NCBI RefSeq assembly: GCF_009931655.1
Contig: NZ_CP047984.1
Span: 2,497,001-2,561,000 of the forward strand
Origin: Pontibacter russatus
GTDB taxonomy: Bacteria > Bacteroidota > Bacteroidia > Cytophagales > Hymenobacteraceae
DNA: 64,000 nucleotides
Direction of reading: 5' to 3'
Below the pieces are notes generated by a model. That model worked only from the letters and a program-made list of their open reading frames with translations. It did no database searches and was not told the origin of the DNA. Shown here piece by piece: positions 26,674 through 35,356 of this stretch. The first letter of the stretch is position 1. Each line of letters opens with the position of its first letter. Both the position numbers and the translations under genes were made by a program.

Positions 26674-27471
26674 TTAGCCTCTCATGGCTGTCAGCATGTT
26701 GCCGTACACCGTGTTCAGGTTGTGCAGGTTATGCGTCAGGCGGGAGACTTCTTCCTTGAACTGGGCAGTATCTTTGCTGGCGTCGGTCAGGTTTTCCATG
26801 GCCATGCTCAGGTTGCCGTAGAACTTGTTCATCGCTTTCAGGTGGCTGTTCGCATCCTGCAGCTCCATTTCGTAAACAGCGTTCAGGGCGCCCAGGTTCC
26901 TGGTCATGCTCTGTACCTGGCTATGGTACTCCTGTGCATCCACAGTAGTGCCGGCCATCTGCGCCAGGGCGTCTGCCGTAGTGGCATATGACTTGGTGAT
27001 TTCGCCTAACTGGTTAGAGGCCGCTCTCACACGCGTGTTGTACTCGTCTGTTGCGGCGGTTGCCTGGCTCAGGTCGGCCAACTGAGCAGTAGTATCGCTC
27101 AGCCTGCTCAGGCCAAGACCCAGCGTGTTGATAGACTCCGGCGTGATGTCCGCGTTGCGCATCATCTCATCCAGCTTGCCTGTGATGGAAGGGCCGCTGG
27201 CGGCATGGGCAGGGACCAGGCCTTCACCGGCGTAATCATCTGCCAGTTGCGGGTACACCCTGGCCCAGTCCGGCTCGTGCGGCTGCGGCTGGAAGGCACT
27301 CAGTGCGAAGATAACCGCTTCCGTAAGCAGACCCACTATAAGCATTTCGTTCGCACCGTCCCAGTGCTGAATCTTGAACAATGCACCTACGATTACGACA
27401 GCAGCGCCAAGACCATAGATTTTAGGCATCAACACGTCGAATAGGAAATTGCGGCTTTTAGCTTTGCTCAT
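26674..27471 (-). CDS. gldL: T9SS motor protein GldL/PorL
   Basis: GldL is the inner-membrane stator of the T9SS motor and uses the proton gradient. The 265-residue protein has two membrane helices (about 18-32 and 43-60). Glu51 lies in the second (LLTEAVIFALSAF), at the position of the key proton-linked Glu of Flavobacterium GldL. KIQHWDGANEML links the helices. The rest is a long cytoplasmic helical region with many Ala/Thr/Asp residues, probably coiled coil. It lies between gldK (77 bases) and gldM. Confidence 0.95.
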   Translation of the reverse strand: MSKAKSRNFLFDVLMPKIYGLGAAVVIVGALFKIQHWDGANEMLIVGLLTEAVIFALSAFQPQPHEPDWARVYPQLADDYAGEGLVPAHAASGPSITGKLDEMMRNADITPESINTLGLGLSRLSDTTAQLADLSQATAATDEYNTRVRAASNQLGEITKSYATTADALAQMAGTTVDAQEYHSQVQSMTRNLGALNAVYEMELQDANSHLKAMNKFYGNLSMAMENLTDASKDTAQFKEEVSRLTHNLHNLNTVYGNMLTAMRG

Positions 27472-27548
27472 TTTGTTTTCTGATTAATTGTGAACGTTAA
27501 AAAAGGGATTGATTGAAAAGGGTTGATTTATTCTGTTTGTTTTTGATG

Positions 27549-28568
27549 CTATCTGAATTCGTTGCCTGATGAACGCCCGAGGTAAATCATGGCGTTTCTG
27601 AAACCGATGTAAGACCGGGCTGAATCCTGGTATTCGAAGTTGCGTGTGCCCGTCTCCAGGAAGTACGCGATGTCTTTCCAGGAACCGCCTCTCACCACTT
27701 TGCGCGGCTCGGCATCTACGTCATATACCGGGTTCAGGTCCCAGGTGATCGGCACACTGGCCTCGGCGTATGCGTCAGAGCACCACTCGGCCACGTTGCC
27801 CGACATGTCGTACAGGCCGAAGTCGTTCGGGAAGAACTGCGCTACAGGGGCCGTGTAAGTAAAGCCATCGCTGTAGTAGTCGCCGCGGCCCGGCTTAAAG
27901 TTGGCCAGCAGGCAGCCTTTCGCGTTGCGCAGGTAGGGGCCGCCCCAGGGGTACACCGCCATATCGCGGCCGCCTCTGGCAGCATACTCCCACTCTGCCT
28001 CTGTCGGCAGGCGGAACTCCGGCATCGGCGCCATGCCGTCTTCTGTGTTGGCCTGGTTCTTATGCTTGGTGCGCCACTCGCTGAAATATTTGGCGGCGAA
28101 CCAGTCCACCCCTACCACCGGATAGTCATCGAAGGCGGGGTGTGAGAAATAGTACTCCATCAAGGGATCGCCCATGTGGTAGGTATAGTCTTTTACCCAG
28201 ACAGAGGTGTCGGGATATAGCTGCGTCATCACGAATTCCTCCCCCAGCACATCCAGCGAATCCTGCAGCATCACATCGATAAACTGGCGGTACTCGTTGT
28301 TCGTGATCTCAGTTTCGTCCATATAGAAGCCACTGATTGTCACTTGCTTGTTCAGGTTTACCATAGAAGCTGCTATGTCCTGATCTGCCTGCCCCATATG
28401 GAAAGTACCCCCGGGGCAGATAACCATGCCATATGGCACGGCCTGCGGGTTGTACTCCGGACGCTCCTCAACACCTACCAGGTCGCCCTGTGGCCCACGC
28501 CCCATTCCGCAGCTTGCAAGCAGTGTCACCGCCAACGCAAATGAAGACAGCTTAAGTAGTTTGTTCAT
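27549..28568 (-). CDS. gldK: T9SS ring lipoprotein GldK/PorK
   Basis: GldK is an outer-membrane lipoprotein that forms the large periplasmic ring with GldN. The 339-residue protein has a lipobox (TLLASC, Cys about residue 20) and an FGE-sulfatase/SUMF1 fold. Signature pieces are GMVICPGGTFHMGQ, EITNNEYRQFI, RLPTEAEWEYAARGG and the WKDIAYFLETGTRNF end. The formylglycine-generating Cys pair is not expected to matter in this family. It is the first gene of gldKLMN and has its own possible promoter at 28629-28663. Confidence 0.95.
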   Translation of the reverse strand: MNKLLKLSSFALAVTLLASCGMGRGPQGDLVGVEERPEYNPQAVPYGMVICPGGTFHMGQADQDIAASMVNLNKQVTISGFYMDETEITNNEYRQFIDVMLQDSLDVLGEEFVMTQLYPDTSVWVKDYTYHMGDPLMEYYFSHPAFDDYPVVGVDWFAAKYFSEWRTKHKNQANTEDGMAPMPEFRLPTEAEWEYAARGGRDMAVYPWGGPYLRNAKGCLLANFKPGRGDYYSDGFTYTAPVAQFFPNDFGLYDMSGNVAEWCSDAYAEASVPITWDLNPVYDVDAEPRKVVRGGSWKDIAYFLETGTRNFEYQDSARSYIGFRNAMIYLGRSSGNEFR

Positions 28569-28628
28569 GACGAAATCAAAAGAAGTAAAAGTTTCATTTA
28601 TCTGTTATAGCACACCTAGCAGGCGCAG

Positions 28629-28663
28629 CAAATATATATGAAATAGAATCAATAAAAAAACAA
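28629..28663 (-). promoter_or_regulatory. Promoter of gldKLMN
   Basis: On the minus strand TTG (28661-28663) and TATATTTG (28629-28636) are separated by 24 bases, slightly longer than the Bacteroidota range of 17-23. The predicted leader is about 55 bases. Confidence 0.5.
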
Positions 28664-28709
28664 TTTACATATACCCGCATTTATTATTTCTGAACGTGTT
28701 AAAGAGTTG

Positions 28710-28735
28710 ATTATTATTATCTAAATAATAATAAT
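28710..28735. repeat. AT-only inverted repeat between porP and gldK
   Basis: ATTATTATTAT (28710-28720) and ATAATAATAAT (28725-28735) are exact complements around a four-base loop. It lies in the 229-base gap downstream of the PorP gene and upstream of the gldK promoter. It is not a GC-rich terminator; a binding site or simple-sequence origin is possible. Confidence 0.45.
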
Positions 28736-28797
28736 TTCCGGAGGCGGAGGGCATTCTCTCCCTAAACAGTACAATTAATTGGAGTTGACGGGTATAA

Positions 28798-29763
28798 CTA
28801 TTTTGCAAAGTAATAGCGGGGAGTTCTAACAGGCGGCTTAAACCTGATAATTGGCTCTGGGAGGCGGTAATTGAGCATTACTTCATGCGAAGTAGCTGCT
28901 TTGGCGTCAGCATGGAACGTTGTCACATCTAAGCCATAACCCACCCGAAGCGCCTTGTCCTGGAACAGGGACACTCCCACAAGCGCACTAACAGCTTCCT
29001 GATACCGATAATTCAATCCTACCCAATATTTTTCTAAATAAGATACCTGGCCACCCACATCAAAGGAAAAGGACTCGGTATCGTGCTTCAGCAACAGGGT
29101 AGGCGTAATTGTTATCTCTGTAGTGACGGGCAGGCGGTAGCCTGCTGTAACGTATATATGGTTCTCGCCCAATAATGTTCCTTTTCCGGTATTTGTGGAG
29201 TCGGCAAACTCGTACTTGGCGTGCCGCAGGTTGTTGATGCCGCCGCCGGCATAAAACGTTGGAGACTCGTACCAGAGGCCCGCGCCCAGGTCGAATTTTG
29301 TGTCGGAGCTGTTATAGGGCACACTGGGGTCGTTGTCGTCTATCGCCCTGTAGTTGCCCTTCTTGTAGTTGTTCAGGTTGCCCTGCACGCCTATGCCCAA
29401 CCGCCCGGTCTCGCCTACATTAATATGGTAAGAGTAGGAAAGGGCCGCCGAAAGGAGGGTGGTGTTGCCAATCTGGTCGCGCATCAGGTTCAGGCCCACG
29501 CCGCCGTGCAGCAGGCGCACGGGGGTATGGGCCGTCAGCAAAAGGGTTCTGGGGGCGCCGCCGTCATCAAACGAGGCATCATACCCCAGCCACTGATATC
29601 GGTATATAGAGGTGAACTCGGGCCTGTTGGTGATACCGGCATAGGCAGGGCTGATATACATGCCGTTGAACCCGTAATGGGTGAACTGCGGCTGTTGCTG
29701 CGCCAGTACCACAACTGGTGCGCACAGAAGCAGCAGCAACAAAACAGGCAGAAGTTTCTTCAT
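28798..29763 (-). CDS. T9SS outer-membrane protein of the PorP/SprF family
   Basis: PorP/SprF proteins are outer-membrane barrels linked to type IX secretion and often tether type B C-terminal-domain adhesins. The protein has a signal peptide (MKKLLPVLLLLLLCAPVVVLAQ), then the family hallmark QQPQFTHYGFNGMYISPAYAG and repeated barrel strands. The ATG at 29763 (321 residues) is preferred over an ATG 75 bases upstream because of the signal peptide and the promoter at 29819-29848. It lies directly upstream of gldK on the same strand, the porPKLMN order known from Porphyromonas, which suggests it is the core PorP rather than an accessory SprF copy. Confidence 0.9.
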   Translation of the reverse strand: MKKLLPVLLLLLLCAPVVVLAQQQPQFTHYGFNGMYISPAYAGITNRPEFTSIYRYQWLGYDASFDDGGAPRTLLLTAHTPVRLLHGGVGLNLMRDQIGNTTLLSAALSYSYHINVGETGRLGIGVQGNLNNYKKGNYRAIDDNDPSVPYNSSDTKFDLGAGLWYESPTFYAGGGINNLRHAKYEFADSTNTGKGTLLGENHIYVTAGYRLPVTTEITITPTLLLKHDTESFSFDVGGQVSYLEKYWVGLNYRYQEAVSALVGVSLFQDKALRVGYGLDVTTFHADAKAATSHEVMLNYRLPEPIIRFKPPVRTPRYYFAK

Positions 29764-29818
29764 AGGCCGTGGCAACGAGGCAAAGTAAGGGGCGGCGCCT
29801 GCAAGGGGTGCCACAGTC

Positions 29819-29848
29819 CAAATATAGTTATTAAACACTAAAACGCAA
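29819..29848 (-). promoter_or_regulatory. Promoter of the PorP/SprF gene
   Basis: On the minus strand TTG (29846-29848), a 19-base spacer and TATATTTG (29819-29826) match the Bacteroidota consensus closely. The leader to the chosen start codon is about 50 bases, which supports the start at 29763. Confidence 0.7.
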
Positions 29849-29925
29849 GTGCCGCCTGCCGTGGTGCAGCGCGCGCATTTGCGTTTTATAACTATGTAAT
29901 TGCGAAATAAAAGTTACGTATCCGC

Positions 29926-30735
29926 CTACTTTTTTAGATGCTGCAGTTGGTTCTGTATATATACCTCAATGGCACCCGTCATAGACGGGGCGTTGGGCAT
30001 CGGCGCCTCTATGTCCAGTTCCAGGCCGGCGTCGCGCACAGCCTTGGCTGTGGTGGGGCCGAAGGCGGCAATCCGGGTGTTGTTCTGCCTGAAGTCCGGG
30101 AAGTTGATAAAGAGCGAACTGATGCCCGACGGGCTGAAGAAGGCGATGCAATCATACGTCACATCGTCCAGGTCAGACAGGTCGGCGGCCACGGTTTTGT
30201 AAATGATGGCTTCCGTGTGCTTGATCTTGTTGGCGGTCAGAAACTCCGGGATATCCTCTTTGCGGATGTTGGAGCAGGGGAACAGGTAGTTCTCGTTCTT
30301 GTGCTTCTTGATCACCTCAAAAAGGTCTTTGGCTGTTTTCTCGCCCACAAACAGCTTGCGCTTGCGCAGCGTGATGTACTTTTGCAGGTAATACGCCGTC
30401 TGGTCCGAAATGCAGAAGTACTTCATGTCGGCAGGCATCTCGATCTTGCTCTCCTGGCATATCCTGAAGAAGTGGTCCACGGCGTTGCGGCTCGTGAAAA
30501 TCACGGCCGTGTGCGACAGGATGTCGACCTTGTCCTTTCTGAACTCTTTGAAGGGCACCGGCTCTACCTCGATGAACGCCCTGAAGTCAACTTTTATATC
30601 ATACTTTTCAGCTATAGACAGGTAGGGCGAATTATCGGTTGTGGGCTGTGGTTGCGTCACCAGGATTGTCTTGATCGGGACTTTGTACCTTTCGGGGTTT
30701 GCACTGCCCTTTGCGTTGTTTTCAGCCATAGTCAC
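29926..30735 (-). CDS. hemD: Uroporphyrinogen-III synthase-like protein
   Basis: The 269-residue protein matches the HemD fold: two alpha/beta lobes joined by a hinge. Recognisable segments are HTAVIFTSRNAVDHFFRIC, YDCIAFFSPSGISSLFINF and IAAFGPTTAKAVRDAG. HemD closes the tetrapyrrole ring in haem synthesis. In this family sequence conservation is low, and the gene sits next to a DUF4271 gene rather than other hem genes, so a different role is conceivable. It is 61 bases downstream of the DUF4271 gene on the same strand, likely in one operon with it and the WecA-like gene. Confidence 0.8.
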   Translation of the reverse strand: MTMAENNAKGSANPERYKVPIKTILVTQPQPTTDNSPYLSIAEKYDIKVDFRAFIEVEPVPFKEFRKDKVDILSHTAVIFTSRNAVDHFFRICQESKIEMPADMKYFCISDQTAYYLQKYITLRKRKLFVGEKTAKDLFEVIKKHKNENYLFPCSNIRKEDIPEFLTANKIKHTEAIIYKTVAADLSDLDDVTYDCIAFFSPSGISSLFINFPDFRQNNTRIAAFGPTTAKAVRDAGLELDIEAPMPNAPSMTGAIEVYIQNQLQHLKK

Positions 30736-30796
30736 TTAATACGGTTATCAAAAACACTTCAGCCATCATTCCCGCCTCGATCGCCAATTAGTGAAA

Positions 30797-31978
30797 TTAA
30801 AAGTTAAAAACGATAAACTTCAGCATGATGGCCAGCGGGATCACCTCTGTGGCGCAAAGGTATGAAAATAAATGCAGATTTAGTACAGGAGCCTTTTTAT
30901 TTACCACAGCAAACACCCGCATCAGCGTGACAATCAGCACCATCGAAACAGCCAGGTTCGACACGAGCAGGATGGTGCCCGGCATCATGGTGTTCAGCGC
31001 CAGGTAGAGCAGCATCACGAGCGGCAGGAAGATGCCCAGAAACAGGATAGACCGGACAAACTCTCGGTACTGCAACCGCACCACCTGCTCCAGTCCGAAG
31101 ATGAACCCCATGATCTTCAGAAAAAGGTACTTCAGCAGGATCACCATAAAAATAAGCACGGCGTAAAACAGCACTTTGGTGGTAATGTCGGCCTCAGAAA
31201 CCGGGAAGAACTGACTGACCAGCTGAATCTGCTGCACGTTGGTGTGGATGGCCGCGATCAGCAGCGCCAGCGTCAGCGAGAAGGCCATCAGGAAAAGCAG
31301 GCTGGACAGTGACCGGATAGGCCTTGCCATAACGCCTTCCTCCAGTGCATTGGTGCGCATGAAGGAGTCAAGCCGGAACAGGCCGCTGAAGTCGCTCGGG
31401 AAGTTGGTGCGCAGCGCGCCGTAGAGCAACCCGATCACCAGCATAAACAGGATAAAGGTGTTCTGATTCACGTGCTCTCGCACCCGCCCCGAGAAAGGCC
31501 GCTGGCTTGCCTGCTGCAGGCGCGTGGTGTCGAGTGGCTGGCTCCGGAACGAGTTGATGTTCGGCTGCTGCTCCGGGTGCCACACCGTCAGCAGAAACCT
31601 GCCCTCCACTGGCTCCAGGCCCTTGCTGTAGCTGGCAAGGTCTATGGTGTAGTTTGCCGGAAAATCTGCTTTAAAGATAAGCTGGTTATTGAGGAAGAGG
31701 CAAAGGTCCTTGGGTGCGGCAAAGCCTATCGTGAAAGGCTGCCCCTGCGCCACCGACAGCCACTGGTGCAGGGCCTTGTGGCTGCCGTGCCTGCCCGCCA
31801 CATAGGGCACCAGTTGCGCCCCCTCCCCCTGCACCAGCCAGTAGGGCGTCAGGGTGTTTCTCTGCTCAAGCGGCAACACCTGGGCGCACACCTGCCCAGC
31901 GGCAAGCCACGCAAGGATATATAGCAGGAGGAAGCAGCGGCTATGCTTTTGCTTTAGCACTCGAGACACTTTGCGCAC
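30797..31978 (-). CDS. DUF4271 membrane protein
   Basis: The 393-residue protein has a signal-like N-terminus (CFLLLYILAWLAAGQVCAQ), a beta-rich periplasmic domain (about 35-165) and then about six to seven membrane helices. This is the DUF4271 arrangement found only in Bacteroidota and of unknown function. Its start overlaps the 3' end of the WecA-like gene by 38 bases, so translation may be coupled. The neighbouring hemD-like gene is a common partner of DUF4271 genes as I recall. No catalytic motif was recognised. Confidence 0.75.
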   Translation of the reverse strand: MRKVSRVLKQKHSRCFLLLYILAWLAAGQVCAQVLPLEQRNTLTPYWLVQGEGAQLVPYVAGRHGSHKALHQWLSVAQGQPFTIGFAAPKDLCLFLNNQLIFKADFPANYTIDLASYSKGLEPVEGRFLLTVWHPEQQPNINSFRSQPLDTTRLQQASQRPFSGRVREHVNQNTFILFMLVIGLLYGALRTNFPSDFSGLFRLDSFMRTNALEEGVMARPIRSLSSLLFLMAFSLTLALLIAAIHTNVQQIQLVSQFFPVSEADITTKVLFYAVLIFMVILLKYLFLKIMGFIFGLEQVVRLQYREFVRSILFLGIFLPLVMLLYLALNTMMPGTILLVSNLAVSMVLIVTLMRVFAVVNKKAPVLNLHLFSYLCATEVIPLAIMLKFIVFNF

Positions 31979-33002
31979 TACGTGATTTGTAAACCCCTAA
32001 CACAATACTCAACACCACCGAGAAGCACAGCAACGACAGCAGTATCTCCAGATTGCCCCAACTCCCGAAGCTCACCACAAACGCGATGACCAGTATATTA
32101 ATGAGGGCAAGCACAAACACGGTGCTGATCTGGCTGAAGCCCATGGCCAGCAGCCGGTGGTGTATATGGTTTTTGTCCGGTATGAATGGAGACTTTCCCT
32201 TCATGATGCGGATAATGGAAATACGGATGGTGTCGAAGAGCGGCACGAAGAGAATGCCCAGGGCAACGGCCGGGGAGGCAGGCTCCGGCCGCATCTCGAT
32301 GAACTGGATGGCCAGCACCGACACGATGAAGCCGCAGAGCAGCGAACCGGTGTCGCCCATAAAAATGGTGGCCTTGTGAAAATTGTAGCGCAGGAAGCCC
32401 AGCAGCCCCCCAATCAGGCAGAAAGCCACCGCCGCGTAGTTCCCGTAAGAGGTGCCCCCGAACTGGTAAAAGTATATGCCGAAGGTGCCGGCAATGATCA
32501 GCACAATGGTTCCGGCCAGCCCGTCGAGCCCGTCTATCAGGTTGATGGCGTTGGTGATGCCAATGATTACCAGAAACGTGAAGCCGTAGCTCATGCCTAT
32601 CTGCAGCTCCCCGATGCCGAAAATACCCTGGAAGCTGGTGATGCGGATATCCGCCATAAACATGACGATGCCCGTGGCCAGAAGCTGCACCGCGAATTTT
32701 TTGAGGGCCGAGATGGAAATAAGATCATCTTTGAGGCCGATAAAGAACAGGATGATGCAACCCGCCAGCAACTGCTGCACCCCGTTGGTCAGGCTGGAGA
32801 AGATGGTGAGCGCCGACATAAAGCCCGCAAACATGGCCAGCCCGCCCAGGCGCGGGGTCAGTTCTTCATGCACTGTGCGCACGTTTGGCCTGTCCAGGAT
32901 GTTCTTGAGGTGCGCCACCCGGATGATGGATGGAACAGCGAAGATGGCAATAAGGAAAGCCCAACTGAAGGCGAGTATGAGGGGTAAGATTCTCTGATCC
33001 AT
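31941..33002 (-). CDS. WecA/MraY-family polyprenyl-phosphate sugar-1-phosphate transferase
   Basis: The 353-residue, roughly eleven-helix protein transfers a sugar-1-phosphate (often GlcNAc-1-P) from a UDP-sugar to undecaprenyl phosphate, the first step of many surface glycans. Catalytic pieces are GLKDDLIS, NLIDGLDGLAG and FMGDTGSLL. PDKNHIHHRL carries the WecA-type HIHH motif rather than the MraY pattern. The C-terminal tail is Ser/Lys-rich. A promoter with TTG-N23-TATATTTG lies about 90 bases upstream. The downstream DUF4271 gene overlaps it. It is more likely linked to glycan or T9SS-linked LPS synthesis than to cell-wall lipid I. Confidence 0.9.
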   Translation of the reverse strand: MDQRILPLILAFSWAFLIAIFAVPSIIRVAHLKNILDRPNVRTVHEELTPRLGGLAMFAGFMSALTIFSSLTNGVQQLLAGCIILFFIGLKDDLISISALKKFAVQLLATGIVMFMADIRITSFQGIFGIGELQIGMSYGFTFLVIIGITNAINLIDGLDGLAGTIVLIIAGTFGIYFYQFGGTSYGNYAAVAFCLIGGLLGFLRYNFHKATIFMGDTGSLLCGFIVSVLAIQFIEMRPEPASPAVALGILFVPLFDTIRISIIRIMKGKSPFIPDKNHIHHRLLAMGFSQISTVFVLALINILVIAFVVSFGSWGNLEILLSLLCFSVVLSIVLGVYKSRSAQSVSSAKAKA

Positions 33003-33092
33003 AAGCTCAAGGACTGGGGCAAAGAAGGGGCTTTACTTCTTCCACATATTAAACAACAGCACACGCCGCTTTGCCAACGGCTAACTATCAGG

Positions 33093-33126
33093 CAAATATA
33101 CGGGCAAAATTCCTTTAAAAACACAA
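33093..33126 (-). promoter_or_regulatory. Promoter of the WecA-like/DUF4271/hemD operon
   Basis: On the minus strand TTG (33124-33126), a 23-base spacer and TATATTTG (33093-33100) fit the Bacteroidota pattern. The leader is about 90 bases. Confidence 0.6.
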
Positions 33127-33171
33127 TATTTTGTGCATTTGCGGTCTGTACGCCTCCGCCGGGAGCCTCAT

Positions 33172-33576
33172 CTACGAATGGAGCACCCCGCGCAGTTGCA
33201 GCAGGCCAATCTCTATCAGGTTTTCCTCCTGTATGGCGTCGGGCACAAACACAAACTTCTTGTCATATATCTGCCTGCCGACATAGTAGCTCACCCAATA
33301 CTCGTTATTGATATGGAAGATGGCGGGGTCAATCGGCTCGACCTGCACGTAACTCTTGCCTTCCACGCGCTCGAACATATGCCGCAGCACCGACGTTTTC
33401 ACCTCCTTATCACCCTGAAGGCCATAGCCTTTGGAGGTAACCAGCACGTTCTCAATGGCAAAAGCGTTGTTGTTGAGCAGGTATACGTTCCAAACCGGTT
33501 CCCCCGTCTCGCTGTGGGATAAGGCTATCGCCACCGCGATGCCCTCCACCGTGCCAAAGTCAATGTCTTTCTTCAT
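33172..33576 (-). CDS. Conserved hypothetical protein
   Basis: The 134-residue soluble protein has no signal peptide or membrane segment. Its sequence (start MKKDIDFGTVEGIAVAIA, later NNNAFAIENVLVTSKGYG and SYYVGRQIYDKKFVFVPD) looks like a small beta-rich domain. I recall similar proteins in Cytophagales, sometimes with an unsupported tRNA-synthetase name. No function is claimed. Its start overlaps the lipB end by 17 bases, so it is translationally coupled to lipB. Confidence 0.7.
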   Translation of the reverse strand: MKKDIDFGTVEGIAVAIALSHSETGEPVWNVYLLNNNAFAIENVLVTSKGYGLQGDKEVKTSVLRHMFERVEGKSYVQVEPIDPAIFHINNEYWVSYYVGRQIYDKKFVFVPDAIQEENLIEIGLLQLRGVLHS

Positions 33577-34315
33577 GTGCCGCTGTTATGATGGTGGCGC
33601 CGAACTGCTGCGCCAGGTGTTGCTGTAGTTTTTCCTCCACTTCCGCCATATCCACCTCATGCCCCAGTTCCTTAGCCAGCGAGGTTACCTGCTTATCGGA
33701 GATGCCGCAGGGCACGATGTTGTTGAAGTAATCCAAATCGGTGTTGATGTTGAGGGCAAAGCCGTGCATGGTGACCCAGCGGCTGCACTTCACGCCCATG
33801 GCGCATATCTTGCGTGGGTTGAGTTGCCGCTCGTGGTCGAGCCAGACGCCCGTGAGCCCCGGTATGCGGCCCGCCTCCACCCTGTATTCCGCCAATGTCC
33901 GGATCACAGCCTCCTCTAAATAGCGCAGGTACTTGTGTATGTCGGTAAAGAAGTTCTCCAGGTCCAGGATAGGGTAGCCGACCAGCTGGCCGGGGCCGTG
34001 GTAGGTGATGTCGCCGCCCCGGTTTATTTTATAATAAGTCGCGCCCTTCTCCTTCAGCCCCTCCTCACTCAGGAGCAGGTGCGCCTCGTGGCCGCTCTTG
34101 CCCAGTGTGTACACGTGCGGGTGCGAGCAGAACAGCAGGTAGTTGGGCGTGGGTTGCTGCGCGCTGCCTTCAGCCTTCCGGTTTTGCGCCTTTAGCTCCA
34201 GAATGCTGTTGAAAATCTTTTCCTGGTACTCCCACGCCTCCTGATAGTCTATCAGGCCGAGGTGCCCGAACTTTATCTCTGTATTTTTATCCACGTTATC
34301 TTTTTGAGAGCTCAC
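33560..34315 (-). CDS. lipB: Octanoyl-[ACP]:protein octanoyltransferase
   Basis: LipB moves octanoyl groups from acyl carrier protein to the lipoyl domains of 2-oxoacid dehydrogenases and the glycine cleavage H protein, the first step of lipoate synthesis. The 251-residue protein shows the signature RGGDITYHGPGQLVGYPI and the catalytic Lys in AMGVKCSRWVTMHGFALN. The catalytic Cys is in FNNIVPCGI. It overlaps the upstream isomerase gene by 20 bases and the downstream hypothetical by 17 bases. lipA is not in the window. Confidence 0.96.
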   Translation of the reverse strand: MSSQKDNVDKNTEIKFGHLGLIDYQEAWEYQEKIFNSILELKAQNRKAEGSAQQPTPNYLLFCSHPHVYTLGKSGHEAHLLLSEEGLKEKGATYYKINRGGDITYHGPGQLVGYPILDLENFFTDIHKYLRYLEEAVIRTLAEYRVEAGRIPGLTGVWLDHERQLNPRKICAMGVKCSRWVTMHGFALNINTDLDYFNNIVPCGISDKQVTSLAKELGHEVDMAEVEEKLQQHLAQQFGATIITAAHEERH

Positions 34316-35291
34316 TTTTCAGGTAATCAATGTTGGCAATGGTGTCGGGGTTCTCGTTGTTGAGTGCTGCGAGGTACACCGACACCCAGTCGAACAGGTG
34401 GATGAGGTAGAGGGCCTGCTCCAGGTAAGTGGCTCCCAGCGCCTCAATCTCCAGCACGTCCTGCACCTTCCTTTCAAATATCTTCTTCGACAAATCCATG
34501 CGCAGGCGCACGCGCGGATGGTCGTAGGCCGTCCTAATAAGCAGGACCGCCAGTTGCCCATATATACCTTCCGGGTGCTGCCAGGCCACAATCTCGTTGT
34601 GGTTCATCTCCGGGAAAGTATTGACATGGCACAGGTGCTTGGCGTTTTCGTTGAGCTGCTGCTGAAAGCGCACGGCCACTGGCTCCAGTGCGTTGCTGAC
34701 GTAAAGCACGGGCAGCCTGTTGTGGAAGTTATTGGCCAGGGCGCTTGCCTGCACCTTGATACTACCGGCCTCTTCCTCCAGCAGGCTGATGCTCTGCCGC
34801 AGCTCGGTTTTGAAGGTGTCGTCCAGCAGGCCCGCGTAGTGCAGCAGGTACAGCATCTCCACCACGGAGTAGCCCAGGCAGGCCCGCGGCTGCTTCGACT
34901 TGCCGGGTATAACAAGGTGTGGCATGCCTTCTTCCTGCGCGATGCGCAGCAGCTCGCCGCCGGAGGTTACGAAGCCAACCGTGGCGTCGCTGTTCATGGC
35001 GGCTCTTACGCCGGAGATAGTCTCTTCTGTGTTCCCGGAGAAGGAGGAGGCGATAAACAGCGTGCCCAGCCCCACAAATGCCGGCAGCGTATAGCCTTTG
35101 CTCACTACCACGGGCACCTCCAGCTTATCGGCCACGTATGATTGGATGATGTCGCCGCCAATGCCGGAGCCGCCCATGCCCGCAATCACCACATTGTTAT
35201 ATATAGTATTTGGGAAAGTAACCGTAGCCTTCTCCCCGATGTCCATGGCGTCCCGCAGTTGTTGCGCGAAACCCTCAACAAGTTGCTTCAT
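34296..35291 (-). CDS. Bifunctional phosphoglucose/phosphomannose isomerase
   Basis: This 331-residue two-SIS-domain protein interconverts glucose-6-P or mannose-6-P with fructose-6-P, feeding glycolysis and mannose-containing glycans. GMGGSGIGGDII (about 38-49) and SSFSGNTEET (about 82-91) form the sugar-phosphate site. The C-terminal FPEMNHNEIVAW and the final helices are also typical. It begins a three-gene overlapping unit with lipB and a hypothetical. The yraN gene is divergent, with 65 bases between the two starts. Confidence 0.9.
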   Translation of the reverse strand: MKQLVEGFAQQLRDAMDIGEKATVTFPNTIYNNVVIAGMGGSGIGGDIIQSYVADKLEVPVVVSKGYTLPAFVGLGTLFIASSFSGNTEETISGVRAAMNSDATVGFVTSGGELLRIAQEEGMPHLVIPGKSKQPRACLGYSVVEMLYLLHYAGLLDDTFKTELRQSISLLEEEAGSIKVQASALANNFHNRLPVLYVSNALEPVAVRFQQQLNENAKHLCHVNTFPEMNHNEIVAWQHPEGIYGQLAVLLIRTAYDHPRVRLRMDLSKKIFERKVQDVLEIEALGATYLEQALYLIHLFDWVSVYLAALNNENPDTIANIDYLKSELSKR

Positions 35292-35356
35292 AATCCGTCT
35301 TTAATTTTAATGAACAATCATTTCATCTCAGACTGGTGCAAAGTACCGGATAATTC

